Shown here piece after piece: positions 23,794-33,097 of a DNA stretch of 38,419 bases. Numbering within the stretch: position 1 is the stretch's first letter; every line of letters begins with the position of its first letter. Source of the DNA: Muribaculaceae bacterium (GTDB lineage: Bacteria; Bacillota; Clostridia; Lachnospirales; Lachnospiraceae); NCBI GenBank assembly GCA_023663465.1, contig JAMPHJ010000016.1:1-38419 (forward strand), in the 5' to 3' direction. A model generated the notes under the pieces. It saw only the letters and a list, made by a program, of their open reading frames with translations. It ran no database searches and had not been told where the DNA came from. The position numbers and the translations under genes are program-made.

Positions 23794-24068
23794 GCATTCC
23801 CAGCATTTTCCCTCGCCCGCAGCCAGTTCAGGTTCCTTGCTTCCTGAACCTGGTCCGGGAAGTCAACTTCCTTCCAGGGCGACCGGGTGCAGTCGTCTTT
23901 GACCGGACAGACTTTACATTCCATCTTATTGGCATACCGGGTATCGCCGTTTTTTCGGACGGATTTCTTGCGCAGCACAACCCCCGTCGGACAATAAACC
24001 AGATTTTTTTCCAAATCCCGCACAAAATAACCTTCCGCCGCCCGCATTCTCATCTGTTCTTCTGTCAT
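23790..24068 (-). CDS. Small zinc-ribbon protein resembling an IS1182-type transposase segment
   Basis: The 92-aa protein contains FVRDLEKNLVYCPTGVVLRK, then KNGDTRYANKMECKVCPVKD followed by CTRSPWKEVDF. The CPxG, CxxCPxxxxC and RY-NK pattern looks like the zinc-binding insert of IS1182-family DDE transposases, but no catalytic DDE domain is present. It has a good GGAGG site at 8 bases and lies 46 bases after the chemoreceptor gene, so it may be co-transcribed and domesticated. A decayed insertion is the alternative. Confidence 0.7.
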   Translation of the reverse strand: MTEEQMRMRAAEGYFVRDLEKNLVYCPTGVVLRKKSVRKNGDTRYANKMECKVCPVKDDCTRSPWKEVDFPDQVQEARNLNWLRARENAGNA

Positions 24069-24114
24069 ACCCTTTTCCTCCCCTTGCTCGTTCGTATTTT
24101 TGCAAGTCAGGCGC

Positions 24115-25836
24115 TTACAATTTAAACTTATTCACTTCCCCGGTCAACTGATTTGCTATATTCATATTCGTATTGGCCTCGCCGCCGATATTACCTACTT
24201 TAGCAGTTAAATCAACTGACACCTCTGTCACATTTGTAATGCCCTTAGCGCTCTCTGATACCGCGATGCTGACTGCCGATATGGACTCTTTAATCTGGTC
24301 TATGCTGCGTTTAACCTGCGCGCTTTCTTCCGCAAACGTCTTCATCATTTCGCTCATATTCCCCACATCGCTGCGGTAACTCTCGCTGGTTTCCAATAGC
24401 TGTCTGTAGCCGCCCATCGCCGTTTCATCCATAAACTTTAGCATCATTTCCGCATTCTGCGCCAGCTCATTAACAGCTTCGATAACGGCTGCACTGACAT
24501 TCTGAATCTGTACAGCCGTCTGTGCGGAATTATTCGCCAGTTTCCCGATTTCATCGGCTACGACTGCAAAGCCTCTTCCTGCATCGCCCGCCCGCGCCGC
24601 TTCAATACTGGCGTTTAAGGCAAGCAGGTTGGTCTCTTCCGTAATTTCAATGATATTTTCGGTAAGAACGTTAATTTCCTCTACAGACTTAGATTTTTCA
24701 ATTTTTTCATTGACAGAAGCAGCCATTTCCTGCACCTGTATCTTGGCATTTTCTTGCGCCAAGACTGCTTCTTCGTTAATCTTCGCCGCTTTTTTCATGA
24801 CTTCCTGGGCGGAGTCTCTCTCATTCCCGGCATCCGCAGAAATCTGCTCCATCGTTCCATTGATTATCCCGATACTTTCATCAACCTGCGTCAGTGCGGC
24901 GCTGGTCTCTTCCATTGCGGCGCTCATTTCTTCCATAGTAGAAGATACGTCCGTGACGCGCATTTCCGCACCGGATAGATTCTGTACCACACTCTGCACG
25001 GAATCCACAAGCTGATTGGAATTGTCCCGGATATTCAGCATGATTCCTCTGATATATTCCAGAAGCAGATTGACGTTATTCGCAATAAGCTCCGTCTCGT
25101 CGCCAGTTGTAATTTCAAGTTTCTGCGTCAAATCCCCTTCGCTGTGCACCAAGTCGTAAATCTTGCCATTAACCAGATTCAGGCTCTTCATGACCTGTCC
25201 CACTAACAGATTCATCAGAAAAACGGATATGACTATGCACACAACCGCTGTCATGATAATCTGAAGCGTCATTTGATTTAATTTCTTAACAACATTGGCA
25301 GCGTCGTAATCACACCCAATGATGCCAACGATTTTTCCCGTGCTGTCCAAAATGGGTTTGTATACGGAAATCAAGTCCCCGTCTTCCGTGTGGTCTATCT
25401 CATCTTCTGCATATTCTTCCCCGGCAAAAACATCGGCAAGTTCCTCATAGGGAACATCAAACACCTCCCCTGCCTTCGCCTGCTGCTCCGTTTTATCGGT
25501 ATCTACACCGTAATAAATCTGGCTGCCATCTGTATACAAGGTGTACAGATACGCAATCCCGATATCTTCCTGCACGCCCCGCATCGTGTTAAGCAGCGTC
25601 TCATAACTTTCTGTACCTTCGCTGCCCGGTCCAATCCCCTCGACCAAGTCTCCGTCGATGACTTCCGTTATAATCTGCGCCGCCATCCTCGCCTCTTCCA
25701 CGCCTGCGGAAACCATTCCCTCATTAAGACGCCTATAAGCGGATATCCCCATACTGCCGCAAATCAACAAAATCAACACATTGCTTAAAAGCAATATCTT
25801 CATCCGAATGCTTATTCTTCTGACTCGTTCTTTCAT
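24115..25836 (-). CDS. Methyl-accepting chemotaxis protein
   Basis: The 573-aa protein has a membrane helix at about residues 12-34, an outside sensor of about 155 residues with a Cache-like PAS fold pattern ([40 protein letters not shown]), a second helix at about 192-216, a HAMP region, and a cytoplasmic coiled coil with the tip [20 protein letters not shown] then [17 protein letters not shown]. It should signal to CheA/CheW, not seen here. The ribosome site is weak. The gap 25837-25994 to murG has no gene. Confidence 0.94.
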   Translation of the reverse strand: MKERVRRISIRMKILLLSNVLILLICGSMGISAYRRLNEGMVSAGVEEARMAAQIITEVIDGDLVEGIGPGSEGTESYETLLNTMRGVQEDIGIAYLYTLYTDGSQIYYGVDTDKTEQQAKAGEVFDVPYEELADVFAGEEYAEDEIDHTEDGDLISVYKPILDSTGKIVGIIGCDYDAANVVKKLNQMTLQIIMTAVVCIVISVFLMNLLVGQVMKSLNLVNGKIYDLVHSEGDLTQKLEITTGDETELIANNVNLLLEYIRGIMLNIRDNSNQLVDSVQSVVQNLSGAEMRVTDVSSTMEEMSAAMEETSAALTQVDESIGIINGTMEQISADAGNERDSAQEVMKKAAKINEEAVLAQENAKIQVQEMAASVNEKIEKSKSVEEINVLTENIIEITEETNLLALNASIEAARAGDAGRGFAVVADEIGKLANNSAQTAVQIQNVSAAVIEAVNELAQNAEMMLKFMDETAMGGYRQLLETSESYRSDVGNMSEMMKTFAEESAQVKRSIDQIKESISAVSIAVSESAKGITNVTEVSVDLTAKVGNIGGEANTNMNIANQLTGEVNKFKL

Positions 25837-25994
25837 ACTACCCTGCCATCCCTTCTCTGCCGCCTTTCTATGCGGCGCCGTTGTCTCATCATTTTTCTAC
25901 TGTTACTTTGTGGTCTTACCCAATACACGATTGCCTTACCATTTCTCTGCTGCTTCTCTATTGCTGCCTCATCCTATACGCGTTTGCTCTGCCA

Positions 25995-27077
25995 TCACTT
26001 TCCCGACTCATTCCCTGCCACCCTTTCAATAAGCGCGACAATCGTACCGATTGCGTCCCGTTGGGAACTTCTGCTCATTGCATCGATGTAGGTAAGTCTT
26101 GTAAAATAAAGCTCCTGCACTTTATCCACTAAAAGTTTCTTCGTCAAATCATCCTCATCTACTACCATACTAAATCCCTGCGCCTCAAAAGACCTGGCAT
26201 TTAGAATCTGATCTCCGCGGCTGCTGCCGGAAGGCAGAGGAATCAGCAGATTCGGCTTTTTCAGTGCGAGCAGCTCGTTAATCGCATTCGCACCGGCTCT
26301 GGATATGACGATATCCGCCATTGCAAAAATATCTTTCAGCTCGGATTTAATGTATTCAAACTGCTTATATCCCTTCGTCGTCAGAAGCAGATTATCCATT
26401 TTTTCTTTTCCGCATAGATGGACAATCTGAAAATCTTCCAATAATTCGGGCAAAGCGTCCCGGATTGCCTGATTAATCGCCGCAGACCCCTGGCTTCCGC
26501 CGATAACCATAATGACGGGCTTCGATGCATCAAACCCGCACAGCTTATACGCCTCTTCCTTACGCCCCTGCATCAGTTCTTCCCGGATAGGGGAACCTGT
26601 CAGGACAGCCTTATCCGCGGGCAATAATTTAAAAGTTTCTGGGAAATTGCAACATACCTTCTTCGCCACCGGAATACAGAGCTTATTCGCCAATCCCGGC
26701 GTCATATCAGACTCATGCACGATACACGGGATTTTCAGGGAAGCCGCCGCCCTGACAACTGGAACGCTGACAAAACCGCCCTTGGAAAAAACGATATCCG
26801 GCGCTATCGCCTTTAAATACTTTCTTGCTTCCGCCACCCCTTTTAACACGCGGAATGGGTCCGAAAAATTTTTCGGGTCAAAATACCGGCGGAATTTACC
26901 CGTCGCGATTCCGTAATAGGGTATGTCAAAATCCTCTATCAGTTTTTTCTCGATACCATCATAAGAACCCATATAGAAAATTTCATAGCCCAGTGACTTT
27001 AATTTGGGAATTAAAGCGATATTGGGCGTTACATGACCGGCGGTCCCGCCGCCAGTGAATACGATTTTCTTACCCAT
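25995..27077 (-). CDS. murG: UDP-GlcNAc--MurNAc-(pentapeptide)-PP-undecaprenol GlcNAc transferase
   Basis: The 360-aa protein has the MurG motifs FTGGGTAGHVTPNIAL (N-terminal glycine loop), FSKGGFVSVPVV, CIVHESDMTPGLANKL, VIGGSQGSAAIN and ISRAGANAINELLAL. It makes lipid II at the inner face of the membrane. GGGGG precedes the ATG. The gene stands alone, outside a cell-division cluster, as often in Lachnospiraceae. An isolated TATAAT (minus strand, 27129-27134) is a weak promoter candidate, inside the edge of the 79-bp repeat. Confidence 0.96.
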   Translation of the reverse strand: MGKKIVFTGGGTAGHVTPNIALIPKLKSLGYEIFYMGSYDGIEKKLIEDFDIPYYGIATGKFRRYFDPKNFSDPFRVLKGVAEARKYLKAIAPDIVFSKGGFVSVPVVRAAASLKIPCIVHESDMTPGLANKLCIPVAKKVCCNFPETFKLLPADKAVLTGSPIREELMQGRKEEAYKLCGFDASKPVIMVIGGSQGSAAINQAIRDALPELLEDFQIVHLCGKEKMDNLLLTTKGYKQFEYIKSELKDIFAMADIVISRAGANAINELLALKKPNLLIPLPSGSSRGDQILNARSFEAQGFSMVVDEDDLTKKLLVDKVQELYFTRLTYIDAMSRSSQRDAIGTIVALIERVAGNESGK

Positions 27078-27130
27078 GTAAAAACCCCCTGATACAACGA
27101 TGAATCCTTTTATTTTACTATCTACTACAT

Positions 27131-27289
27131 TATAAATCTGCGATTCTAATCAACATTCGCCGCTCGCCGAACATGCAAGCATGCTCTTCTCGCTAACGCT
27201 CATTATATCATAAATCTGCGATTTATGATCGGCATTCGCCGCTCGCCGAACATGCAAGCATGCTCTTCTCGCTAACGCTCATTATATCA
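27131..27289. repeat. 79-bp intergenic tandem repeat, two units
   Basis: A 57-bp block is identical at 27154-27210 and 27233-27289, 79 bp apart; the stretch before each block is also similar. The junction holds a palindrome CATAAATC-TGC-GATTTATG. Each unit contains CATGCAAGCATG and ends with TTCTCGCTAACGCTCATTATA. It lies between divergent murG and a plus-strand membrane gene. The rest of 27290-27384 shows no gene. Confidence 0.85.
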
Positions 27290-27384
27290 CAAACTAATAT
27301 CAGATTCTAGTACTTGCCGACAGAATCATCCAAAACATCTTATAAAAGAACGAAACTTGTTGATGCCTTACATGCCCGGAAATA

Positions 27385-27413
27385 TTGAGCTTCCCGTCCG
27401 CTCCTTTTATAAT
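27385..27413 (+). promoter_or_regulatory. Promoter of the 27.5-kb membrane gene
   Basis: TTGAGC (27385-27390) and TATAAT (27408-27413) are 17 bases apart, 57 bases before the ATG. Confidence 0.75.
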
Positions 27414-27469
27414 GAAGTTGTGAATGAAACGTATAAACTTATCTGATTTTGAGAAGAGGAAGTGTTTTT

Positions 27470-28150
27470 ATGCTGCAGGTTTTTTTGAAACACCCGGAAT
27501 TTATGATTCCCATTTTGACATTACTGCTCCTAAGTATTATATGCCAGATTAGCATAGGCGTGCTTTATCACAAGCTTATCTTAGAAACGGAAAATATGTC
27601 TACTACCACTAATAAATCGCTGCAACAGCTAAAATTAAAATTTTCCAGCTGCTGCAAACTCCATGACGGCATCGCCAACGTTCCCGTTTTTGTGGACAAG
27701 TATATGAACCAGATTAAAATATACGGCATTCCTTTATCCGCGCTGAGACACCTTTCCGGGCAGCTTGCCCTTTTATCCATCCTCGTATCCGGCGTAGGCG
27801 CTTATCAGGGCATTATCGGGGAAGAACCCATGCTCTATATTGCTCCTTATTATATCGTCAGCTTTCTGGGATTATACTGCTATTTTGCAATTTCTTCCCT
27901 CGTGGATATCTCCGACAGCGCCAAGGTTCTTCGCACCAATTTAATCGACTATCTTGAAAACCATTTGTCAAACCGCTTAGAGCAGACCTCGCTGGATTTA
28001 AAACTCGTCCAGGGTGAACTGCCGGACAAGCTGGAAGCGGATACGGAAATATCCTCTGCGGACGCCGAAGAAAAACAGCCGGAAGGAACCATTCTTTCCC
28101 GCACGGAAGCGCAGGAGCTGGAATCTCTTCTAAAAGAATTTCTGGCATAG
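27470..28150 (+). CDS. Hypothetical membrane protein with coiled C-terminus
   Basis: The 226-aa protein has an N-terminal membrane helix (MIPILTLLLLSIICQISIGV), a helical linker with Cys-Cys (FSSCCKLHDG), two hydrophobic segments in the middle (GQLALLSILVSGVGAYQGII and YYIVSFLGLYCYFAISSLVD), and an acidic C-terminal tail. No recognised domain. The start at 27470 has GAGGAAG; the open frame begins at 27449 without an ATG. It has its own promoter. Confidence 0.75.
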   Translation: MLQVFLKHPEFMIPILTLLLLSIICQISIGVLYHKLILETENMSTTTNKSLQQLKLKFSSCCKLHDGIANVPVFVDKYMNQIKIYGIPLSALRHLSGQLALLSILVSGVGAYQGIIGEEPMLYIAPYYIVSFLGLYCYFAISSLVDISDSAKVLRTNLIDYLENHLSNRLEQTSLDLKLVQGELPDKLEADTEISSADAEEKQPEGTILSRTEAQELESLLKEFLA

Positions 28151-28172
28151 CCAACATATCCGGGGAAAATAT

Positions 28173-28272
28173 GATACAATGGACACAGCGCGATAGTTGC
28201 GTCACAAGAATTACAGAGCAATTCTTGCTAAAATAATATAATAGACACAGATTCGATAGTTGCGTCACAAGA
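28173..28272. repeat. Direct repeat of about 37 bp before the acyltransferase
   Basis: The motif (A/T)AATxGACACAG-CGATAGTTGCGTCACAAGA occurs at about 28173-28209 and 28236-28272, about 62-63 bases apart. The second copy follows TATAAT (28237-28242), the first TACAAT (28175-28180). It may be a duplicated promoter or regulator site for the acyltransferase gene. Confidence 0.8.
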
Positions 28273-28323
28273 TGCACATTGCGAAACTTGTTTTACAAAA
28301 CTTGCACACAAGAGGTAACTTAC

Positions 28324-29463
28324 ATGACCAATGAAAAAGAGCGCCGTCCGCTTCCCGATATCCTGCGGGGGTTCGCCATCGTTCTTGTCGTCTTCGCCCA
28401 TTGCATTCAGGAAGGAAGCGGCGCTGCATTCAAGCAGGACTCCCTGTATTTTCAGGACAGGGTATATCAATTCATCTATAGTTTCCATATGCCGCTGTTT
28501 ATGTTAATCAGCGGCTATTTGTCATGGAATGGAATCCATAGGGCCGCAGGGCAGACGGCATGGAAAGAACGCTTTCCTCTTCTGAAAAAAAGAGCCCAGA
28601 CCCTGCTCTTACCAATTCTTTTATGGACGGTATTGGACTATCTGCGCATTTTTATCATCAATCTAAGCCGCGGTTATCTGGATTTATCGCCGGACACGAT
28701 TCTGCCCTCTTTTATCAGGGTCCTGCCTTCTTTTGGCATCAGCCTATTGACGAATCTATGGTTTTTATGGGCAGTGTTCTGGTGCTTTCTGCTTGTCTTT
28801 ATCATGCACTGCTATCTACGGGATTCCCTGCTTTTATATGGCATCGGCTTTTTCCTGCTGTTTCTGATACCGGACGGCATGGGACTGGGCGCTTATAAAT
28901 ATATGATGCCATATTTCATCGGCGGCTTCTACTTCCATAAATGGCAGGTGCAAAAATGGCAGGGACAGGAACGCCCGATGCAGGGCAGGGCAAACGTGCC
29001 CTTTCCCAGCGTGTGCCAATTTTATCAGCGTTTCCGGTGGGTCTGTGTGGCTTTGTCGGGTATCTTTTTTGGTTTGCTATTTTATTTGTTTTTTAACGAA
29101 AATACGCTTATTTATCTATCCGGCTATAAACTCATCGGGAAGGATATCCCTTTGCAGCTTGCGATTGACTTCTACCGTATGCTCATCGGTTTTGCCGGAA
29201 GCATCTTTTTTATCCTGCTATGGCAGGAAACGCTAAAATGCGGCTATTCTTTCCCCATTCTTACTAAATTGGGGAAAAATAGTATGGGAATTTATATCCT
29301 GTCGGGATACTTATTGGTGCTTGGCATCGCACCCCTTACTGCCACTGCGCACCCTTCCTATCTGCTGAATCTTCTGGAATGCGCAGTCGTGTTAGCGCTC
29401 TCTAACCTGCTTACAGAGCTTCTTTCACGCCTTCCATTCCTTAGAAAATTAGTGGGCAGATAG
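28324..29463 (+). CDS. Membrane acyltransferase (AT3/Acyl_transf_3 type)
   Basis: The 379-aa protein starts MTNEKERRPLPDILRGFAIV and shows the family pattern R-G-x-A-I-x-x-V-x-x-H (LRGFAIVLVVFAHCIQE), HMPLFMLISGYL and about ten membrane segments ending in ILTKLGKNSMGIYILSGYLL. AT3 proteins O-acylate surface glycans or related molecules. The acceptor here is unknown. GAGG precedes the ATG at 28324; the longer frame from 28279 lacks such a site. Confidence 0.88.
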   Translation: MTNEKERRPLPDILRGFAIVLVVFAHCIQEGSGAAFKQDSLYFQDRVYQFIYSFHMPLFMLISGYLSWNGIHRAAGQTAWKERFPLLKKRAQTLLLPILLWTVLDYLRIFIINLSRGYLDLSPDTILPSFIRVLPSFGISLLTNLWFLWAVFWCFLLVFIMHCYLRDSLLLYGIGFFLLFLIPDGMGLGAYKYMMPYFIGGFYFHKWQVQKWQGQERPMQGRANVPFPSVCQFYQRFRWVCVALSGIFFGLLFYLFFNENTLIYLSGYKLIGKDIPLQLAIDFYRMLIGFAGSIFFILLWQETLKCGYSFPILTKLGKNSMGIYILSGYLLVLGIAPLTATAHPSYLLNLLECAVVLALSNLLTELLSRLPFLRKLVGR

Positions 29464-29543
29464 CTCTTTATCCCGCCCCGCGCCATTGTAAAAAAGCGCA
29501 TAAAATAATGTAAACCCGAACACGCGTAAAATGGGCATTTTAC

Positions 29544-29573
29544 TTGACAAATTCGCCCAAAAAGGCGTATAAT
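29544..29573 (+). promoter_or_regulatory. Promoter of the 29.8-kb chemoreceptor
   Basis: TTGACA (29544-29549) and TATAAT (29568-29573) are 18 bases apart. The start would lie near 29581, giving a leader of about 255 nt before the ATG. Confidence 0.8.
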
Positions 29574-29736
29574 ATCTACCAATCAGATAAGGGAACGGAA
29601 TTGTCCGTCACTTTATATATAGTACCTATTTATACCGTATTTATGCAGTAGGCAATACCCACGCAGTATCAGTATGTAGTATCGTAGTATATATAGCATT
29701 CCATGTTTTACCCATTTTTTTCGCGCAATCGTAGAA

Positions 29737-29820
29737 TGTACAGTGTAAAGACAATTTCGACTTTCGTCTGAACCACGCCGGGGACATTTTGCGGTTACCG
29801 CGCCCCATTGGCACTGTACA
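29737..29820 (+). ncRNA. Structured leader element before the chemoreceptor gene
   Basis: TGTACAGTG (29737-29745) pairs perfectly with CACTGTACA (29812-29820), closing a domain of 84 nt. Inside, GGGG (29780-29783) pairs with CCCC (29803-29806) around a second helix GCGG-TTA-CCGC. The ribosome site GGGAGG follows at once. The layout is like a regulatory RNA, but no known riboswitch consensus, including the c-di-GMP types, is recognised. Confidence 0.6.
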
Positions 29821-29835
29821 GGGAGGATATGAAAA

Positions 29836-31563
29836 ATGGGTAAAAAATTGAGTACCAGAATAAGCAGACATCGAATTGAAAAACGACTGGAACACGGATT
29901 CCTTGTGGCATCCGGGATTCCGGCAATTGTTGCAGCCTTAGTCATGATTGTATTGATTGTGGTTGCATTTGTTTATTCAAATGCGCTACATAATTATGGT
30001 TTCGCACAGGGCGATGTAGGCAAGACCATGACGTATTTTGCAGAGACAAGGTCTGCGCTGCGTGCCGTTATCGGTTATGATGAGGCGAGCGCCATTGAAA
30101 GCATGCTGGTTACGCATGATGAGAATGTAGAATTGTTTGAAAAGAGTTTTGCAGAATTGGAAGCATCTATGGTATCGGATGCCAATAAGAAAACTTATAG
30201 TGATATTACTGCAGAGCTGGAAGATTACTGGACACTTGAAAGGGAAATCCTGGAACTGGGCGCAACCACAGACAGAACGATTACCGCACAGGCACAGGAT
30301 AGGGCAATGAACGAACTTATGCCTCTGTTTGATAGCATTTATTCACAATTAATGTCCATTATGGATATCAAGGTTGAGCGTGGAAACAGTATTTCCTCTA
30401 CCATGATGACCGCTTGTATCATACTTGTTATTGCGATTGTTGTCGTTATTGCAGGGTCTATGTTCTATTCTGTCCGCATGGGAAAAAATATCGCAGCCGG
30501 TATTTCCAAACCGCTGTCAGCGCTCGGAAACCGCCTGGAAGATTTCGCCCACGGCGATTTATTCACACCGTTCCCCGATGCAGATACGGACGACGAAGTT
30601 GCCGACATGATAAATTGTGCAAAAGATATGGCGGAATCTCTGGATTTCATCATTGCAGATATGGAATATACGTTAGGAGAGATGGCGGATTCCAATTACA
30701 CGGTAAGGTCGAGAGACAGCTCCAGATACATCGGCGATTTCAAACAGTTATTTGATTCATCCAGAAAGTTAAGAAACTGCATGGTCGATACCCTGCATTT
30801 CATTGAAGAATCTTCTATCCAGGTTACAGCGGGTGCAAGCAATCTTTCCGAGACTTCCCTGAGTCTTGCAGAAGGCGCTACAGAACAGGCAAGCGCGGTA
30901 GAAGAGCTTCAGGCGACGATTACGACTATCGCAGAAACTGCGGTACAGGCTGCGGAAAATGCAGAGGCTGCTTACCATCAATCTCAGGAATACGCTAATA
31001 TGGCTGATCGCAGCAGTGCGGATATCAAAGAAATGGTAGAAGCAATGGAGCGCATCAACGAAGCTTCCCAGAAAATTGGAAACATCATTTCCGAAATCGA
31101 AAGCATTGCTTCCCAGACCAACCTGCTTTCCCTCAATGCTTCGATTGAGGCTGCGAGAGCCGGCGAGGCGGGACGCGGATTCTCAGTCGTTGCTGACCAG
31201 ATCAGACAGCTTGCTGAACAGAGCAGTAAATCTGCAGTTGACACCAGAACGTTAATTGAAGGCGCTATGCAGGAAATCGATAACGGCAGCAAAGTTGCTG
31301 ACCGCGCAGTAGCTTCCATCGATATGGTAGTAGAAGGCATCAGAACGATTGCTACTTCCTCCAAGGATTTGAGCATCAACTCCAGCAACCAGGCGGCAAC
31401 GATGAAAGAAGCGGAAGAAGGCATCAACCAGATTTCCGATGTTATCCAGACGAACGCAGCGGTTGCAGAAGAATCTTCCGCAACCAGCCAGGAGTTATCG
31501 GCCCAGGCGACTTCACTGGATTCCTTGATTGCGAAATTTAATCTGCCGAATAGAGCGTCATAA
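29836..31563 (+). CDS. Methyl-accepting chemotaxis protein
   Basis: The 575-aa protein has a membrane helix at about residues 28-50, a four-helix-bundle-like outside domain of about 140 residues rich in Glu/Ala, a second helix at about 195-218, a HAMP region, and the cytoplasmic tip [20 protein letters not shown] then [19 protein letters not shown]. It differs from the 25-kb chemoreceptor in sensor type. GGGAGG precedes the ATG. A strong promoter, long structured leader and terminator make it a single-gene unit. Confidence 0.95.
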   Translation: MGKKLSTRISRHRIEKRLEHGFLVASGIPAIVAALVMIVLIVVAFVYSNALHNYGFAQGDVGKTMTYFAETRSALRAVIGYDEASAIESMLVTHDENVELFEKSFAELEASMVSDANKKTYSDITAELEDYWTLEREILELGATTDRTITAQAQDRAMNELMPLFDSIYSQLMSIMDIKVERGNSISSTMMTACIILVIAIVVVIAGSMFYSVRMGKNIAAGISKPLSALGNRLEDFAHGDLFTPFPDADTDDEVADMINCAKDMAESLDFIIADMEYTLGEMADSNYTVRSRDSSRYIGDFKQLFDSSRKLRNCMVDTLHFIEESSIQVTAGASNLSETSLSLAEGATEQASAVEELQATITTIAETAVQAAENAEAAYHQSQEYANMADRSSADIKEMVEAMERINEASQKIGNIISEIESIASQTNLLSLNASIEAARAGEAGRGFSVVADQIRQLAEQSSKSAVDTRTLIEGAMQEIDNGSKVADRAVASIDMVVEGIRTIATSSKDLSINSSNQAATMKEAEEGINQISDVIQTNAAVAEESSATSQELSAQATSLDSLIAKFNLPNRAS

Positions 31564-31662
31564 GAAAACAGAATGCCAGAACATTCTCACTGAAAATGAC
31601 CACACCACAAAACTATACTATACTTCATGAAATAAAAAATCCATAAATCAAATCATAGTAAG

Positions 31663-31698
31663 AAATCCTCTGAGTCACTTTCGATTCAGAGGATTTTT
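31663..31698 (+). terminator. Terminator of the 29.8-kb chemoreceptor gene
   Basis: AAATCCTCTGA (31663-31673) pairs with TCAGAGGATTT (31686-31696), then more T. It lies about 100 bases after the stop. Confidence 0.85.
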
Positions 31699-31774
31699 CA
31701 CTGCATCATTTATTTTCTATGGATTGTCTCTTTTCCTTACCTCGGACATGGCTTGCATTGTGATAATTTTATTC

Positions 31775-32881
31775 TTATATCTCAATCAGCTCATACTCCG
31801 CCACGCCGATTCCCATTTTCACCGCATGTTCGATACCGACTTTCCAGTTGGTCGTGGGTGCGGAGTCACAGAAGTGGTCGCCATGCGTATGCGGCATTCT
31901 GTCCAACTGGCTGTTTGCGATGACGGGCTGCCTGTTTACCGCGTCCGCACACGCCATATCCAGCGCCACCGGGTCGAAAGAGGCAAACATACCCACGTCC
32001 GGCACAATCGGAATATCATTTTCCGCATGGCAGTCGCAGTTTGGTGAAACGTCGATGACCAGATTGATATGGAAATTCTCTCTTCCCTGCAAAACCGCCT
32101 TGCTGTATTCCGCGATTTTTTTATTCAGGATATCGTTGCTCTCATCCTGCGCCGCCTGTACCGCGTCCGCCGGACACACGCCGATGCAGCGTCCGCAGCC
32201 CACGCATTTATCATGGTTGATGGACGCCTTCCTATCTGTAATCGAAGGCGCGTCATGGGCGCAAATCTGAATACACCTTCCGCAGCCGATACAGCGCGCG
32301 GACTCCACATACGGTTTCCCTGCGCTATGCATTTCCATCTTGCCGGCGCGGGAACCGCAGCCCATACCGATATTCTTTAAGGCGCCGCCAAATCCCGTGG
32401 CTTCATGCCCCTTGAAATGGTTTAACGTAATGATAACATCCGCATCCATAATCGCCCGCCCGATTTTCGCCTCTTTCACATACTCGCCGCCTTCCACCGG
32501 AACAAGCGCCTCGTCCGTGCCTTTCAGACCGTCCGCAATCAGCACATGGCAGTCTGTGGAAAAGGGTGAAAATCCGTTGCGATACGCTGCGTCCAAATGA
32601 TCCAGCGCGTTTTTCCGACCGCCTACATAGAGCGTATTACAATCCGTCAGAAACGGCTTCCCGCCCAGCTCCTTGATGACCTTGACGACGACTGCCGCAT
32701 AATTCGCCCGTAAGTACGCCAGATTGCCCGGCTCGCCAAAATGTATCTTGATTGCGGCATACTTGTTTTGAAAGTCAATCTTTCCAATTCCAGCCGTCTT
32801 CATCAGCCGCTCTAACTTCTGCGGCAGATTCTCGCTGAAAGAAGTCTTCAAATCCGTGTAATACACTTTTGATTTTTCCAT
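31775..32881 (-). CDS. DUF362 protein with two 4Fe-4S ferredoxin motifs
   Basis: The 368-aa protein has a DUF362 domain with DADVIITLNHFKGHEATGFG and LKNIGMGCGSRAGKM, and an inserted ferredoxin pair CIGCGRCIQICAHDAP and CVGCGRCIGVCPADAV. Such proteins are cytosolic iron-sulphur proteins of uncertain function in anaerobes. The start at 32881 (MEKSKVYYTD) has AGGAGG; the open frame to 32983 runs through the terminator hairpin and is rejected. A terminator-containing leader lies directly upstream. Confidence 0.88.
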   Translation of the reverse strand: MEKSKVYYTDLKTSFSENLPQKLERLMKTAGIGKIDFQNKYAAIKIHFGEPGNLAYLRANYAAVVVKVIKELGGKPFLTDCNTLYVGGRKNALDHLDAAYRNGFSPFSTDCHVLIADGLKGTDEALVPVEGGEYVKEAKIGRAIMDADVIITLNHFKGHEATGFGGALKNIGMGCGSRAGKMEMHSAGKPYVESARCIGCGRCIQICAHDAPSITDRKASINHDKCVGCGRCIGVCPADAVQAAQDESNDILNKKIAEYSKAVLQGRENFHINLVIDVSPNCDCHAENDIPIVPDVGMFASFDPVALDMACADAVNRQPVIANSQLDRMPHTHGDHFCDSAPTTNWKVGIEHAVKMGIGVAEYELIEI

Positions 32882-32897
32882 TGGTTTTCCCTCCTGT

Positions 32898-32928
32898 AAA
32901 AAAGCCGCTCTCTGCAAAAGAAAGCGGC
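32898..32928 (-). terminator. Intrinsic terminator inside the DUF362 leader (attenuator)
   Basis: On the minus strand GCCGCTTTC pairs with GAGAGCGGC around a short loop, followed by six T (32898-32903). It lies before the ribosome site, 17 bases from the ATG, so it can only control entry into the DUF362 gene. Confidence 0.8.
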
Positions 32929-32940
32929 ATTGTTTTTTGT

Positions 32941-33044
32941 CGAAGCTGTTAGAACCGCTTGCATACTGTAAACAACTCCACAACTTCGTTTTAATTTAAT
33001 CATTATGCCAAGGCAGTTTCCTGCGATGGCATCTGTTATATGAT
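32941..33044 (-). ncRNA. Structured leader with possible antiterminator, before the DUF362 gene
   Basis: A hairpin ATGCCA-tc-GCAG-GAAA-CTGC-ct-TGGCAT with a GNRA loop lies at 33005-33032. A second stem pairs 32980-32987 with 32942-32949. Between these arms, AAGCGG (minus strand, 32955-32960) can pair with the 5' arm CCGCTT of the terminator, an alternative antiterminator fold. No known riboswitch family is recognised. Confidence 0.55.
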
Positions 33045-33050
33045 AGATTT

Positions 33051-33059
33051 ATCATAGCA
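33051..33059 (-). promoter_or_regulatory. Extended -10 promoter of the DUF362 gene
   Basis: The minus strand reads TGCTATGAT. No good -35 is visible. The predicted leader is about 163 nt long. Confidence 0.5.
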
Positions 33060-33097
33060 GAAATTTATGTCCAAACTATGACATAACTCTTAAAAAA

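Noticed and set aside
25837-25994. Three overlapping plus-strand ORFs between the chemoreceptor and murG
   Set aside because: T/C-rich intergenic sequence open in several frames; no ribosome site or family resemblance.
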